64,000 nucleotides of DNA from Roseiarcus sp963742305 (GCA_963742305.1 CAVULN010000053.1:124001-188000), one strand, 5' to 3'; shown: positions 54,633 through 63,852, counted from the stretch's first letter. The notes: a model not told the origin generated them from the sequence alone. A program made the numbers and translations.

Positions 54633-55676
54633 ATGTCGACCGAAACCGCCAAGCCGCCGCCGCAGGCCAACGTTTCGATCGAATCGGTCCTGGGCGTCCA
54701 GCAACACAATCTGTGGCAGCGGATCGCCGGCTCGCAATCGTTCTGGGTGACGATCGCGCTCCTGCTCATCTGCGTCGTGATGAGCTATTTGCAGCCCGCG
54801 TCCTTCGCCACCACCGACAATTTCTTCAACATCACCCGCAATTTCTCGTTCATAGGCATCATGGCGCTGGGCATGACCGCGGTCATCGCAACGGGCGGGA
54901 TCGATCTCTCGGTCGGCTCGATCATGGGTCTGACGGCGGTGGCGAGCGGACTCACGCTCGAGGCCGGCTATCCGGCTTGGGCGGCCATTGTCGTCGGCCT
55001 CGCAGCCGGGGGCGTCACGGGGCTCATCAACGGCCTCATCATCGCTTATGCCGGCATCTCGCCGTTCGTGACCACGCTTGGCATGCTGGCGATCGCGCGC
55101 TCGGCCGCGGTCGTGCTGTCCGGAAACCGCATGATCTACAAATTCGGCCCTGGCGGCCCGGCGTTTAAGGCCCTCGGGAGCGGGGCGGTGAATATCGGTC
55201 CAACGCTGCAATTGAGCTACCCGCTGCTGTTCCTCATCGCTCTGACCGCGCTGCTCGCCATCGTGTACAAGATGACCAGCTGGGGCCGCCATGTGCTGGC
55301 GATCGGTGGCAACGAGCATGCGGCTCTGTTGACCGGCGTTCCAGTCAATCGGATCAAGGTCGAGGTCTACGTCGTCTCGGGCCTGGCCGCGTCCTTCGCG
55401 GCGATCCTGGCTGTCGGCTGGGAGGGATCGGCGATCAACGCGCTCGGGGTCACCTATGAACTTCTCGCGATCTCGGCCGCGGTGATCGGGGGCGCGAATC
55501 TCATGGGCGGCGAAGCGAGCGCCTACGGCGCCTTCATCGGCGCGGCGCTGATTTTCGTCATCCGCAATTCGCTTCTGATGGCCGGCGTCGATTCGAATTG
55601 GCAGGGCACGTTCGTCGGCGTGTTCCTGATTGCAGCGGTTTACCTCGGAAAGATCCGGGGAGCAAAACGCGAATAA
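54633..55676 (+). CDS. Sugar ABC importer permease (FrcC/RbsC type)
   Basis: 347 residues with about nine or ten helices. The conserved BPD-2 features are ALGMTAVIATGGIDLSVGSIM and the GLINGLIIAYAGISPFVTTLG stretch. It forms the membrane channel with the ATPase coded eight bases upstream. The ribosome site GAGGGACG is just before the ATG. The binding protein gene follows after 40 bases. Confidence 0.94.
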   Translation: MSTETAKPPPQANVSIESVLGVQQHNLWQRIAGSQSFWVTIALLLICVVMSYLQPASFATTDNFFNITRNFSFIGIMALGMTAVIATGGIDLSVGSIMGLTAVASGLTLEAGYPAWAAIVVGLAAGGVTGLINGLIIAYAGISPFVTTLGMLAIARSAAVVLSGNRMIYKFGPGGPAFKALGSGAVNIGPTLQLSYPLLFLIALTALLAIVYKMTSWGRHVLAIGGNEHAALLTGVPVNRIKVEVYVVSGLAASFAAILAVGWEGSAINALGVTYELLAISAAVIGGANLMGGEASAYGAFIGAALIFVIRNSLLMAGVDSNWQGTFVGVFLIAAVYLGKIRGAKRE

Positions 55677-55716
55677 CCCCCGAGGGGGCCCGCGTCAAAC
55701 TGGGAGGAGTAAGGCA

Positions 55717-56733
55717 ATGTTGAAAGTGTTGTTGACCGGCGCTGTGGCGCTGGGGGCCTTGGTCGCCGTTTCGGCCTCGGCGCAGGCGGCTGATCCCTAT
55801 ACCTTCGCGCTGGTGCCGAAGAACACCAACAATCCATTCTTCGACCAGGCGCTGGCCGGGTGCAAGAAGGCGGAGAAGGAACTTAATGGCGCGGTCAAGT
55901 GCCTCTATATCGGGCCAGGAGAACACGGTGGCGGTGATGAGCAGGCGCAGATGGTCGCGGATCTTGTCACCAAAAAAGTCGACGGCATTGCGGTGTCTGC
56001 GGCCAACGCTCCAGCGATCGCCAACGCGCTGAAGGACGCCGCGAAAAACAAGATCCCCGTGCTCACCTGGGACTCAGACCTCCTGCCGCAGGACAAGGGG
56101 TTGCGCGCGGCTTATGTCGGAACGCACAACTACGACATCGGCGCCAACATCGCCAAGCTTGTCATGCAGATCAAACCCAAGGGCGGCACGATCTGCATCC
56201 AGTCGGGGGGCGCGGCGGCGGCCAACCACAATGAGCGCATGCAGGGCATCCGCGATACGCTGGCTGGCAAGAAGAGCGCTGAATCGCCCGGCGAGCGTCT
56301 CACGGGCCAGAATGGCTGGACCGAGGTCGCGGGTTGTCCGCTTTATACCAACGACGACTTCCCGCTCTCGGTGCAGCAGATGGAGGACATCCTCGCCAAA
56401 TATCCGAAGCTCGACGCGTTCACGCCGACCGGCGGTTTCCCGCAATTCGTGCCTGACGCTTACGAGAAGGTCGCGAGCAAGTACAAGGACAGGATCGCCG
56501 ACGGCTCGCTCGCCCTCGTTGTCGCCGACACGCTGCCGGTGCAGATCGACCTGATGAAGAAGGGCCTGTCCTCGGGCCAGGTCGGCCAGCGCCCGTTCGA
56601 GATGGGATACAAGGCGATGTATTTCCTGAAGGACATCAAGGACGGCAAGCCGGGGCCGAGCGATCCGTTCTATACCGGTCTCGATGTCTGCACGCCGAAG
56701 ACCGCCGACACCTGCGTCGGCGGGGGCAGCTGA
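55717..56733 (+). CDS. Sugar ABC importer periplasmic binding protein
   Basis: 338 residues. A signal peptide (VLLTGAVALGALVAVSASAQA) is followed by a type I periplasmic binding fold: YTFALVPKNTNNPFFDQALAG, KVDGIAVSAANAPAIANAL, PVLTWDSDL, AYVGTHNYDIGANIAKLV. Relatives bind fructose, ribose, xylose or inositol. The sequence alone does not decide; the iol genes are 27 kb away, so inositol uptake is only a guess. A GGGAGGAG site precedes the ATG. A strong terminator follows. Confidence 0.93.
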   Translation: MLKVLLTGAVALGALVAVSASAQAADPYTFALVPKNTNNPFFDQALAGCKKAEKELNGAVKCLYIGPGEHGGGDEQAQMVADLVTKKVDGIAVSAANAPAIANALKDAAKNKIPVLTWDSDLLPQDKGLRAAYVGTHNYDIGANIAKLVMQIKPKGGTICIQSGGAAAANHNERMQGIRDTLAGKKSAESPGERLTGQNGWTEVAGCPLYTNDDFPLSVQQMEDILAKYPKLDAFTPTGGFPQFVPDAYEKVASKYKDRIADGSLALVVADTLPVQIDLMKKGLSSGQVGQRPFEMGYKAMYFLKDIKDGKPGPSDPFYTGLDVCTPKTADTCVGGGS

Positions 56734-56761
56734 GGCTCGCGAAGTGTCTTAGAGTAGAGAG

Positions 56762-56787
56762 GGGCCGGCGCGAGCCGGCCCTTTTTT
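56762..56787 (+). terminator. Rho-independent terminator of the sugar ABC operon
   Basis: GGGCCGGC-GCGA-GCCGGCCC forms an eight-base stem followed by six T. It lies 29 bases after the binding-protein stop. Confidence 0.92.
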
Positions 56788-56903
56788 GTACGGGCGGCGA
56801 TGGCCGACAGGCGCTCGTTGCGCTCCTTTCCTTGAGGCGGCCTTTCCTGCGCTTCCACCTAAGGCTGGAGCTCGCTAGTACCGACGGGCGGACGGAGCCA
56901 CGC

Positions 56904-57785
56904 TCAGAACGTTTCCGCGATCAGCGTCCCGATCTCCTTGTGGATCGCGTTGCGCGCGTCCATCGGCGCGGACGATTGGGTGTAGTAGACCGCCGCGATG
57001 ATTGGCGCCTGGCCCGGCGGCCGGATGATCGCGATCGTGTTGGCCGTTCCGTGCTCGCCGCTGCCGGTCTTGTCGCCGATGCCCCATGAGGGCGGCAGCC
57101 CCGCGCGCAGCCGCTTGTCGCCGACCTTGTCGCCGATGAGCCAGGTCTCGAGCTGGCGGCGGGAGGCTTCGGACAGCGTGTCGCCGAGCAGAACCTGCCG
57201 CACGTCCCCGGCCATAGCGCGCGGACTCGTCGTGTCGCGTTCGTCTCCAGGCGTCAACTCATTCAGGCTCGGCTCGTTGCGGTCGAGGCGCGTAACCTTG
57301 TCGCCGAGCGAGCGGGCGAAACGGGTGAAGCCCTGCGGTCCGCCGATCGTTTGCAGGATCAGGTTGGCCGCGGTGTTGTCGCTCCAGTCGATCGCCGCGG
57401 CGCAAAGATCGGCGACCGTCATGCCGCCCTCGGCGACATGCACCTTGGAGACCGGCGCGTAGCTGAGGAGATCGGCAGGCCCGTAGGCGATTTTCCGGTC
57501 GAGGCGCTCGGCGCCCGCGTCGACGCGCTTGAGCACGGCGGCGGCGGTCAAGAGCTTGAACGTGCTGCACATCGGAAAGCGCTCATCAGCCCGATGCGCG
57601 AGGCTCGAGCCGGTCCCCGTGTCGCGCACAAAGACGCCAAGCCTGCCGCCTGCGCTGGCCTCGATCCCGGCGAGCCGCGTCGTGGCGTCCTTCAGCCGCT
57701 CTTCGGGGACAGGAGCGGCGCGCGCGCCAAGCGGCGCCGCGGCCGCGGCGAGGCCGGCAAGGAACGAACGACGGCTCGGATGCAT
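56904..57785 (-). CDS. bla: Tat-exported class A beta-lactamase
   Basis: 293 residues. The twin-arginine signal is SRRSFLAGLAAAAAPLGARA. Class A motifs are all present: S70-T-F-K in FPMCSTFKLLT (with Cys69), SDN in DWSDNTAANLIL, the omega loop RNEPSLNE with Glu166 and Asn170, and KTG in GIGDKTGSGEHGTANT. It acylates and hydrolyses beta-lactams in the periplasm. CSTFK and the Tat signal recall the L2-type enzymes. No ampR-like regulator is adjacent. Confidence 0.94.
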   Translation of the reverse strand: MHPSRRSFLAGLAAAAAPLGARAAPVPEERLKDATTRLAGIEASAGGRLGVFVRDTGTGSSLAHRADERFPMCSTFKLLTAAAVLKRVDAGAERLDRKIAYGPADLLSYAPVSKVHVAEGGMTVADLCAAAIDWSDNTAANLILQTIGGPQGFTRFARSLGDKVTRLDRNEPSLNELTPGDERDTTSPRAMAGDVRQVLLGDTLSEASRRQLETWLIGDKVGDKRLRAGLPPSWGIGDKTGSGEHGTANTIAIIRPPGQAPIIAAVYYTQSSAPMDARNAIHKEIGTLIAETF

Positions 57786-58084
57786 GAGTTTCCTCTCGAA
57801 TTCTGACCGGCGCGCGATCCACCTCACGATTGAGGCGCGCGGATGGCGCGGCGTTTCGCCGCGATCGCGCGGACCAGCCTCCGTCTTGATCCGGCGCGCG
57901 CATCTGCGATAGGCCTTTCGCTCATGCTGCAGACTGCTTTTTTCGGCGGAGCTTGAGGGCTGGGTCGGCGGTCGGCGGCTGTGGCGCGAGGCGGGCACGC
58001 TCGTCTAGACAGGTTGATCGGGACTGGGAGCGGACCGCCTCTAGTGAGAGCGGCCCCATGAAGCCCGATCGGGGGAGGAAACGC

Positions 58085-59266
58085 ATGCGGTCACTCGTCG
58101 CCGGCGCCGCGATTTTGGCCCTGCTCGCCGTTTCGGGCTGCGGCAAGAGCGAGAAGGGCGACGAGGGCCCGCCGGGGCCTCAGGGGGAGCGGGGCCCAGC
58201 CGGCCCCGCGGGACCAAAGGGCGCTCAGGGCGTGATCGGCGCTATCGGATCGCTGGGGCCGAAGGGCGACCCGGGGCCGGAAGGTCCGCGCGGCGCGAAA
58301 GGCGAACCCGGACCGGTTGGGCCGGCTGGACCGCCCGGGCCGCCAGGTCCCGACGGCCCGGCGGGGCCGAAGGGCGATCCGGGCGTCGCCGGAGCGCCCG
58401 GGCTGCAGGGACCGAAAGGCGAGCCGGGGCCCGAGGGCGCGGCTGGTCCCGAGGGACCCAAGGGCGCTTCCGGCGAGATTGGACCGGCTGGACCGATTGG
58501 GCCCGCCGGGCCGAAGGGCGAAGTTGGCGCGGCTGGACCTTTGGGACCGCTCGGGCCAGCCGGGCCGCCTGGGCCCGCCGGGCCCAAGGGCGAAGTTGGC
58601 GCGGCTGGCGCGGTTGGCGCGATCGGGCCGGCCGGAACGCCTGGACCGAAGGGCGAACCGGGGCTTCAGGGTGCAGCGGGACCTCAAGGACCTACGGGCG
58701 AACCAGGCAAGACCGGGCCGGCCGGGCCCCCAGGGCCGGCCGGGCCCAAGGGCGACCTCGGGGCGGCCGGGTCGCCTGGCCCGAAGGGCGAACTGGGGCC
58801 GCGGGGCCCAGCGGGGCCGCAGGGACCAACTGGCGAAGCGGGCAGGACCGGACCGGCCGGCCTCCCGGGGCCGGCTGGGCCCAAGGGCGACGTCGGCGCG
58901 CCCGGCCCCGAGGGACCGAAGGGCGCTTCGGGCGAGACTGGGCCTGCGGGACCGCTCGGGCATACCGGACCTTCCGGGCCGCCCGGCCCGCCCGGGTCTA
59001 ACGGCGCGGCGGGAACGCCAGGGCGCATCGGGCCGCCTGGGCCGCAGGGGCCGGCCGGAGCGGCAGGGACGCCCGGTCCGCAAGGGCCGCCGGGCGCCGG
59101 CGCGAGTTTCCGGGTGGTCAGCGGTCCGGCCGGGGCCACCTGCGGCGCGGGCGAGATCATGGCCAGCGCCTATTGCGCCGGCGGCGCGCTTGTGCGCATC
59201 GATGGCACGACCGGCGCAAGCTGCGACGGCGGGGCGCAGGCGGTGATCGTCTGCGCGAAGCAATGA
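58085..59266 (+). CDS. Collagen-like lipoprotein with Gly-X-Y repeats
   Basis: 393 residues. A lipoprotein signal (SLVAGAAILALLAVSGCGKS, lipobox VSGC) is followed by about 310 residues of Gly-X-Y triplets such as GPPGPQGERGPAGPAGPKG, with a few interruptions. Pro and Lys are frequent at X and Y. The last 55 residues (FRVVSGPAGATCGAGEIMAS, GGAQAVIVCAKQ) form a small Cys-containing domain. A trimeric triple helix displayed on the outer membrane is likely. GGGGAGG lies eight bases before the ATG at 58085. Confidence 0.88.
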   Translation: MRSLVAGAAILALLAVSGCGKSEKGDEGPPGPQGERGPAGPAGPKGAQGVIGAIGSLGPKGDPGPEGPRGAKGEPGPVGPAGPPGPPGPDGPAGPKGDPGVAGAPGLQGPKGEPGPEGAAGPEGPKGASGEIGPAGPIGPAGPKGEVGAAGPLGPLGPAGPPGPAGPKGEVGAAGAVGAIGPAGTPGPKGEPGLQGAAGPQGPTGEPGKTGPAGPPGPAGPKGDLGAAGSPGPKGELGPRGPAGPQGPTGEAGRTGPAGLPGPAGPKGDVGAPGPEGPKGASGETGPAGPLGHTGPSGPPGPPGSNGAAGTPGRIGPPGPQGPAGAAGTPGPQGPPGAGASFRVVSGPAGATCGAGEIMASAYCAGGALVRIDGTTGASCDGGAQAVIVCAKQ

Positions 59267-59383
59267 CATGACCGGCATTCAGGCTCAGTTCATCGGGTCC
59301 GCAGTAGCCTCGGCCGCGCCGAGTTCGCGTTCGCGAGGCTCGCGATGACGAACGGTCCTAAAATCTCACAGGGAGGATTTGCT

Positions 59384-59602
59384 ATGTCGAGTTCAAGATT
59401 GGCCATTACCGCCGCGATGATGCTTCTCTCGGCGGGCTTCGTTCTTTATCCCGAAGGCCCCGCCAACGCCGCCAAGTTCTGCGCCCAGCTAAGGGGATCG
59501 ACCGCCCAGGGACATCCCGACTGCTCATTCTCGACGCTGGAGGCCTGTCGCGCGCGCGTCAGGCACAGGGGCGGCGGGCACTGCTACAAGCTGCATCACT
59601 GA
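59384..59602 (+). CDS. DUF3551 small secreted protein
   Basis: 72 residues. A signal peptide (LAITAAMMLLSAGFVLYP) leads to a compact Cys-rich DUF3551 domain: KFCAQLRGSTAQGHPDCSF, STLEACRARVRHRGGGHCYK. The domain is typical for Hyphomicrobiales. Function is unknown. GGGAGG lies before the ATG. Confidence 0.85.
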   Translation: MSSSRLAITAAMMLLSAGFVLYPEGPANAAKFCAQLRGSTAQGHPDCSFSTLEACRARVRHRGGGHCYKLHH

Positions 59603-59803
59603 GACTTCAGCCGGGCCTCGAACTGGCCCGAACTGAGATTTTGGTCGCCGGGCCCATTCTCGCGGTCCGGCGACGAAACGCTCGTTGTCGGCGTACCAGC
59701 GAACTCGTCCGCGGCGCAGCGAATTGCCGCGCGCCCGACACACAACAGGGCAGGGGCCCGCGGCGGCAAGCCATCGCCTGAGGTTCGCAGCAAGGAGAAA
59801 GAG

Positions 59804-60118
59804 ATGATTCGACTGATGGTTCTCTATCCGGCGAAGGATGGCGAGGCCTTCAACTACGACTACTATTTCGGCAACCATCACAAGCTGGTGGTCTCACGAC
59901 TGAAGCCGGAGGGGATGGTCAGCTGCGAATTCGACAAGGGCGTCTCCGACCCGGCGGGCGGCAAGGCGCCCTATCTCGCCATCGCCCACATCAAATTCCC
60001 CTCGGCCGACGCGCTTCAGAAGGCGCTCGCCAAGCATGGCGCGGAAATCCTTGGCGACATTCCCAACTACACCAGGATCGAGCCGGTCATGCAGGTGAAC
60101 GAGGTCGTGGCCAGCTGA
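59804..60118 (+). CDS. EthD-family protein
   Basis: 104 residues of the EthD dimeric alpha-beta barrel family. The pattern IRLMVLYPAKDGEAFNYDYY FGNHHKLV in the first third is typical. EthD was found with a P450 system for ethyl tert-butyl ether, but most members have no known role. It stands alone, with AAGGAGA before the ATG. Confidence 0.85.
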   Translation: MIRLMVLYPAKDGEAFNYDYYFGNHHKLVVSRLKPEGMVSCEFDKGVSDPAGGKAPYLAIAHIKFPSADALQKALAKHGAEILGDIPNYTRIEPVMQVNEVVAS

Positions 60119-60301
60119 GGCCTTCCTCGCGAGGACCTCATCGGCGGCGCGCGCTCGGGAGGCCGAGCGCCAGTAGGCGGCCTGCGGCTTCGTCCGGTCG
60201 ACGAAGCCGCGTGATAGGAGTCGATCCTCGTCAGCGGTGACCTAAAGCGCCTGACCGGGCGCTCGAAAGTTCCCGCAAAAGCCGTCCAGAGGAGAACGCC
60301 A

Positions 60302-61930
60302 ATGATCCGAACCGTCGCCACCAAGCCGTTCCCGGACCAGAGGCCGGGAACGTCGGGTCTGCGCAAGCAGGTCGCGGTCTTCCAGGGGGCCGGCTATCTC
60401 GAAAACTTCATCCAGTCGATTTTCAATTCGCTCGAAGGCTATCAGGGCAAGACGCTGGTGCTGGGCGGCGACGGCCGGTACTTCAACCGCGAGGCGATCC
60501 AGGTCGTGGTCAAGATCGCCGCCGCGAACGGCTTCGGACGGATCGTGGTCGGCAAGGGGGGGATCCTTTCGACCCCGGCGGTCTCGGCGCTGATCCGAGC
60601 GCTGAAGGCCTATGGCGGGATCATCCTCTCCGCCAGCCACAATCCCGGCGGGCCGAAGGGCGATTTCGGCGTCAAGTACAATATCGGCGCCGGCGGGCCG
60701 GCTCCGGAGAGCGTGACCGAAGCGATCTTCGCCCGCACCAAGACGATCTCGGCCTACAAGATCGCCGACGCTCCCGACCTCGACCTTGACACGCTGGGGA
60801 CGGTCAAGGTCGAGGGGACCGAGATCGAGATCATCGACCCCGTCACGCAATATCTCGCGCTGATGAAGACCTTGTTCGACTTCGAGGCGATCCGGGCTTT
60901 GTTCGGCTCCGGCTTCCGCATGCGCTTCGACGCGCTTCACGCCGTCACCGGCCCTTACGCGCATGCGATTTTCGAGGACGAACTCGGCGCCGGCGTCGGA
61001 ACCGTGGTGAACGGCACGCCGTTGCCCGATTTCGGCGGCCATCATCCTGATCCCAATCCGACCTACGCCAAGGACCTCTATGACTTCATGATGTCGGCCG
61101 ACGCGCCGGATTTCGGGGGCGCCTCGGACGGCGACGGCGACCGCAACATGATCCTGGGCCGCGGGGTCTATGTGACGCCGTCGGACTCGCTCGCGATCCT
61201 CACCGCCAACGCCCATTGCGCGCCGGGCTACGCCAAGGGCCTCGCCGGCGTCGCGCGCTCGATGCCGACCAGCGCCGCCGCCGACCGGGTCGCCGCGAAG
61301 CTCGGGATCAAGTCCTACGAGACGCCGACGGGCTGGAAGTTCTTCGGCAACCTGCTCGACGCTGGCCTCGCCACGCTCTGCGGCGAGGAGAGTTTCGGCA
61401 CCGGCTCGAACCACATCCGCGAGAAGGACGGCGTGTGGGCGGTGCTGTTCTGGCTCAATATCCTGGCCACGCGCCGCATGCCGGTCGCCGACCTCGTGCG
61501 CGAACACTGGCGGACCTATGGCCGCAATTATTACACGCGCCACGACTACGAGGAGATCGACCTCTCAGCCGCCCAGGGCCTGATGAGCGCGCTCCGCGAC
61601 GCGACCAAGACGTTGCCGGGGAAGACCTTCGGCGGCCGCAAGGTCGAGGCGGCCGACGACTTCGCCTATCACGATCCCGTCGACGGCTCGGATGCGGCCG
61701 ATCAGGGGATCAGGGTGATGTTCGAAGGCGGCTCGCGCATCGTCTACCGGCTCTCGGGCACCGGCACCGTCGGCGCGACGCTGCGCGTCTATATCGAGCA
61801 TTACGAGGCGCCGTCGGGCAAGCTCGATCAGGAGACGCAGGCCGCGCTTGCCCCCCTCATCGCGCTCTCGCGCGAGCTTGCCGGGATCGAGCAGCGCACC
61901 GGGCGGAAGGAGCCCACGGTCATCACGTAG
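60302..61930 (+). CDS. pgm: Phosphoglucomutase (alpha-D-glucose phosphate specific)
   Basis: 542 residues, normal length. It interconverts glucose 1-phosphate and glucose 6-phosphate. The phosphoserine loop is LSASHNPGGPKGDFGVKYN, the magnesium loop FGGASDGDGDRNMIL, the sugar-binding loop CGEESFGTGSNHIREKDG, and the phosphate-binding loop YRLSGTGTVGATLRVY. It feeds glycogen and UDP-glucose synthesis. A GAGGAGA site lies before the ATG. Confidence 0.96.
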   Translation: MIRTVATKPFPDQRPGTSGLRKQVAVFQGAGYLENFIQSIFNSLEGYQGKTLVLGGDGRYFNREAIQVVVKIAAANGFGRIVVGKGGILSTPAVSALIRALKAYGGIILSASHNPGGPKGDFGVKYNIGAGGPAPESVTEAIFARTKTISAYKIADAPDLDLDTLGTVKVEGTEIEIIDPVTQYLALMKTLFDFEAIRALFGSGFRMRFDALHAVTGPYAHAIFEDELGAGVGTVVNGTPLPDFGGHHPDPNPTYAKDLYDFMMSADAPDFGGASDGDGDRNMILGRGVYVTPSDSLAILTANAHCAPGYAKGLAGVARSMPTSAAADRVAAKLGIKSYETPTGWKFFGNLLDAGLATLCGEESFGTGSNHIREKDGVWAVLFWLNILATRRMPVADLVREHWRTYGRNYYTRHDYEEIDLSAAQGLMSALRDATKTLPGKTFGGRKVEAADDFAYHDPVDGSDAADQGIRVMFEGGSRIVYRLSGTGTVGATLRVYIEHYEAPSGKLDQETQAALAPLIALSRELAGIEQRTGRKEPTVIT

Positions 61931-61980
61931 GGCCCGGGCCTGACAATTCCTGGCGCCGATCGGGCTTTTTCAAACGCTTA

Positions 61981-63058
61981 GAGCAGTCTGATTTTGGCTT
62001 GAATCGGGTGGGGGATTGCCAAATCGCCTTGGTTGTGATTCAAACTCCTTGCTGGGTGGAGGTCAGCAGGAGATGCCGAAGCCTTTTTCTCAAGATTTGC
62101 GCAACCGCGTGATCGATGCGGTTAGGAAGGGCGGGATGAGCTGCCGCGCCGCGGCGCGCCGTTACGAGGTGAGCAAGTCGACGGCGATCAAGTGGCTTGA
62201 GCGCTACCGACGCGACGGCTTGCGCGGACCGGTGGGACACGGCGGCCATCGTCCTTCGGCCTTGATGCCGCACCGGGAGTTCCTCGAGGCCGCGCGCGCC
62301 GAGAAGTCGGACCTCACGCTTCAAAAGCTGTGCGACCGGCTTCGCTCCGAGAAGGGCGTCAAGGCCGACACCTCGATGATGAGCCGGTTCTTCCGCCGGA
62401 TCGGCGTCACGCTCAAAAAAAGACGCTCGTCGCGCGCGAACAAGACCGGGCGGACATCCGCCGGCATCGGACGCGCTGGCGAACCTATCAGAGCCGCATC
62501 GATCCCGCCCGCCTCGTCTTTATCGACGAGACCCTGGGCGAGCCCGAGGGCAGGCCTGGGCCAAAACCAACATGACCCGCCTCTACGGCTGGGCGCCGAA
62601 GGGAGAGCGCCTCATCGACAAGGTCCCGCACGGCCACTGGGAGACCGCGACCTTCCTCGCCGCTTTGCGCTCAGACCGCATCGACGCGCCCTGCCTGTTC
62701 GACGGCCCCATCAACGGCGAGCGCTTTCGCGCCTATGTCGAACAGGTCCTCGTCCCGACGCTAAAGGCCGGCGATGTCGTGATCCTCGACAATCTCGGCT
62801 CGCACAAAGTCAAGGCCGTGCGGAAGGCGATCCGCGACGTCGGAGCTCGCCTCGTCTTCCTGCCGAAATACTCCCCTGACCTCAACCCGATCGAACCGCT
62901 CTTCGCCAAGTTCAAAACCCTGCTGCGAAAACTCGGAGCGCGAACCTACGAGGCCATCTCCGCCGCCTGCGGCGAAATCCTCAAACGCTTTCCCGCAAGC
63001 GAATGCGCCGCCTACCTCAGAAACGCAGGCTATGCGTAAAACCAAAAGCAACTCGCTC
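61981..63058 (+). mobile_element. IS630-family insertion sequence with TA target duplication
   Basis: TA precedes GAGC at 61981 and follows GCTC at 63058. The inverted ends (GAGCAGTCTGATTTTGG and, inward from the right, GAGCGAGTTGCTTTTGG) match at most positions. The element lies at the 5' side of a truncated Spy-like gene. Confidence 0.85.
62073..63039 (+). pseudogene. IS630 transposase disrupted by a 23-bp insertion
   Basis: The first frame (KPFSQDLRNRVIDAVRKGG, SCRAAARRYEVSKSTAIKWL) reaches an A7 run near 62416, where the family shifts -1. The second frame (KKTLVAREQDRADIRRHRTR, DPARLVFIDET) is then broken by an extra 23 bases between DET and WAKTNM, near 62530-62555, flanked by CCTGGGC repeats. 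Coding resumes with TRLYGWAPKGERLIDKVPH, VVILDNLGSHKVKAVRKAI and the final Glu region SPDLNPIEPLF. The insertion falls next to the first DDE aspartate, so this transposase is inactive. Confidence 0.85.
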
Positions 63059-63061
63059 TAG

Positions 63062-63451
63062 GCGGGCCTGGGACTTCGACTCCGGACCAGGACAAACTCT
63101 GGCCGCCGTTTGAAGCGGCGGTTCGCGACGCAGCGAAGCTGCATATGGCACAGATGAAATCGATCATGGAGCGCATCCGAAGGATGCACGAGACAATGAC
63201 GCAGGGCGCGCCCGATGAAGGGGTTTCTCCCATCGACCGCCTCGAGGCCGTTTGGCCAGGGCATGTCCGCGCGCGGCGCGGCGATCGAGAAGGTCGCCGC
63301 CGCCGCCGAGCCTCTATACGCGAGCCTCGACAATTCGCAGAAGCGACGCTTCGGGCTGCTCGGCCGGAAACTCTTCATGATGGGGCGCGGTCATCACGGC
63401 CGCGGCATGATGCACGAAGGAATGATGGGCGGCATGGGGAGATGGGGATGA
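63062..63451 (+). pseudogene. C-terminal half of a Spy/CpxP-like (LTXXQ) periplasmic protein
   Basis: Directly after the IS630 end the sequence reads TPDQDKLWPPFEAAVRDAAK and MAQMKSIMERIRRMHETMTQ, the LTXXQ-repeat pattern of Spy-like chaperones. A frame change near 63248 leads to GQGMSARGAAIEKVAAAAEP, LYASLDNSQKRRFGLLGRK and a Met/Gly/His-rich end. The N-terminus is missing on this strand; a matching N-terminal piece lies downstream in the opposite orientation. Confidence 0.75.
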
Positions 63452-63534
63452 CGGGGCTGCCGCGCCCGAAAGACTGGAGTGGATGGAAAACCATCATCAC
63501 GACATGGACGACCATAAACGGGAACTCCGACGCC

Positions 63535-63698
63535 TTTGAGACCGGCGAGCTTCGCGTCGAGGAACGCATCGTGGTCAGCGGCCCAACGCTGCATTCTCTC
63601 CATCGCCGGTTCGGGTGATTGATCCGAGTCGGCGCGGGCGGCAGGCGCAATCGCCAAAGCCGCGAGCGCTGCAAGGGAAGAAGCCGGTGTCGCATCAT
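63535..63698 (-). pseudogene. N-terminal half of a Spy-like protein, inverted relative to its C-terminal half
   Basis: A GGAGG site precedes ATGATG at 63698. After a frame change close to the start, it reads TPASSLAALAALAIAPAARA (a signal peptide), then MERMQRWAADHDAFLDAKLA and GLK. Similarity stops just where the LTPDQ block should begin. That block is found at 63062 on the other strand, so an inversion has split one gene. Confidence 0.6.
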
Positions 63699-63810
63699 AA
63701 TTCGCGCCTCCAACAGGTCTGTCGCGCGAGGACTCGATCATCAATCCGCGGCGACTATGGGGCGGCCGAACAACCGCCAGCTAACGGATAGGGGCAGGGG
63801 CGCGTGAGAT

Positions 63811-63838
63811 AATTGACATATCATCAATTTATATGTCA
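63811..63838. promoter_or_regulatory. Two overlapping inverted repeats upstream of the marR-like gene
   Basis: AATTGA-N7-TCAATT (63811-63829) overlaps TGACATAT-N9-ATATGTCA (63814-63838). TTGACA inside may serve as a -35 element. MarR regulators usually bind such repeats over their own promoter. Confidence 0.6.
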
Positions 63839-63852
63839 TGCATTGGGTCGCT

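Noticed and set aside
53884..56733. Sugar ABC importer as the inositol transporter of the iol cluster
   Set aside because: Binding-protein sequence does not fix the ligand and the distance is 27 kb, so it was not named as such.
58150..59100. GC-rich low-complexity stretch as a non-coding repeat region
   Set aside because: It keeps a perfect Gly-X-Y reading frame with signal peptide and ribosome site, so it is coding.
58091..59278. Minus-strand frame opposite the collagen-like gene
   Set aside because: The opposite strand of Gly-Pro repeats is open by composition; no start site or domain supports it.
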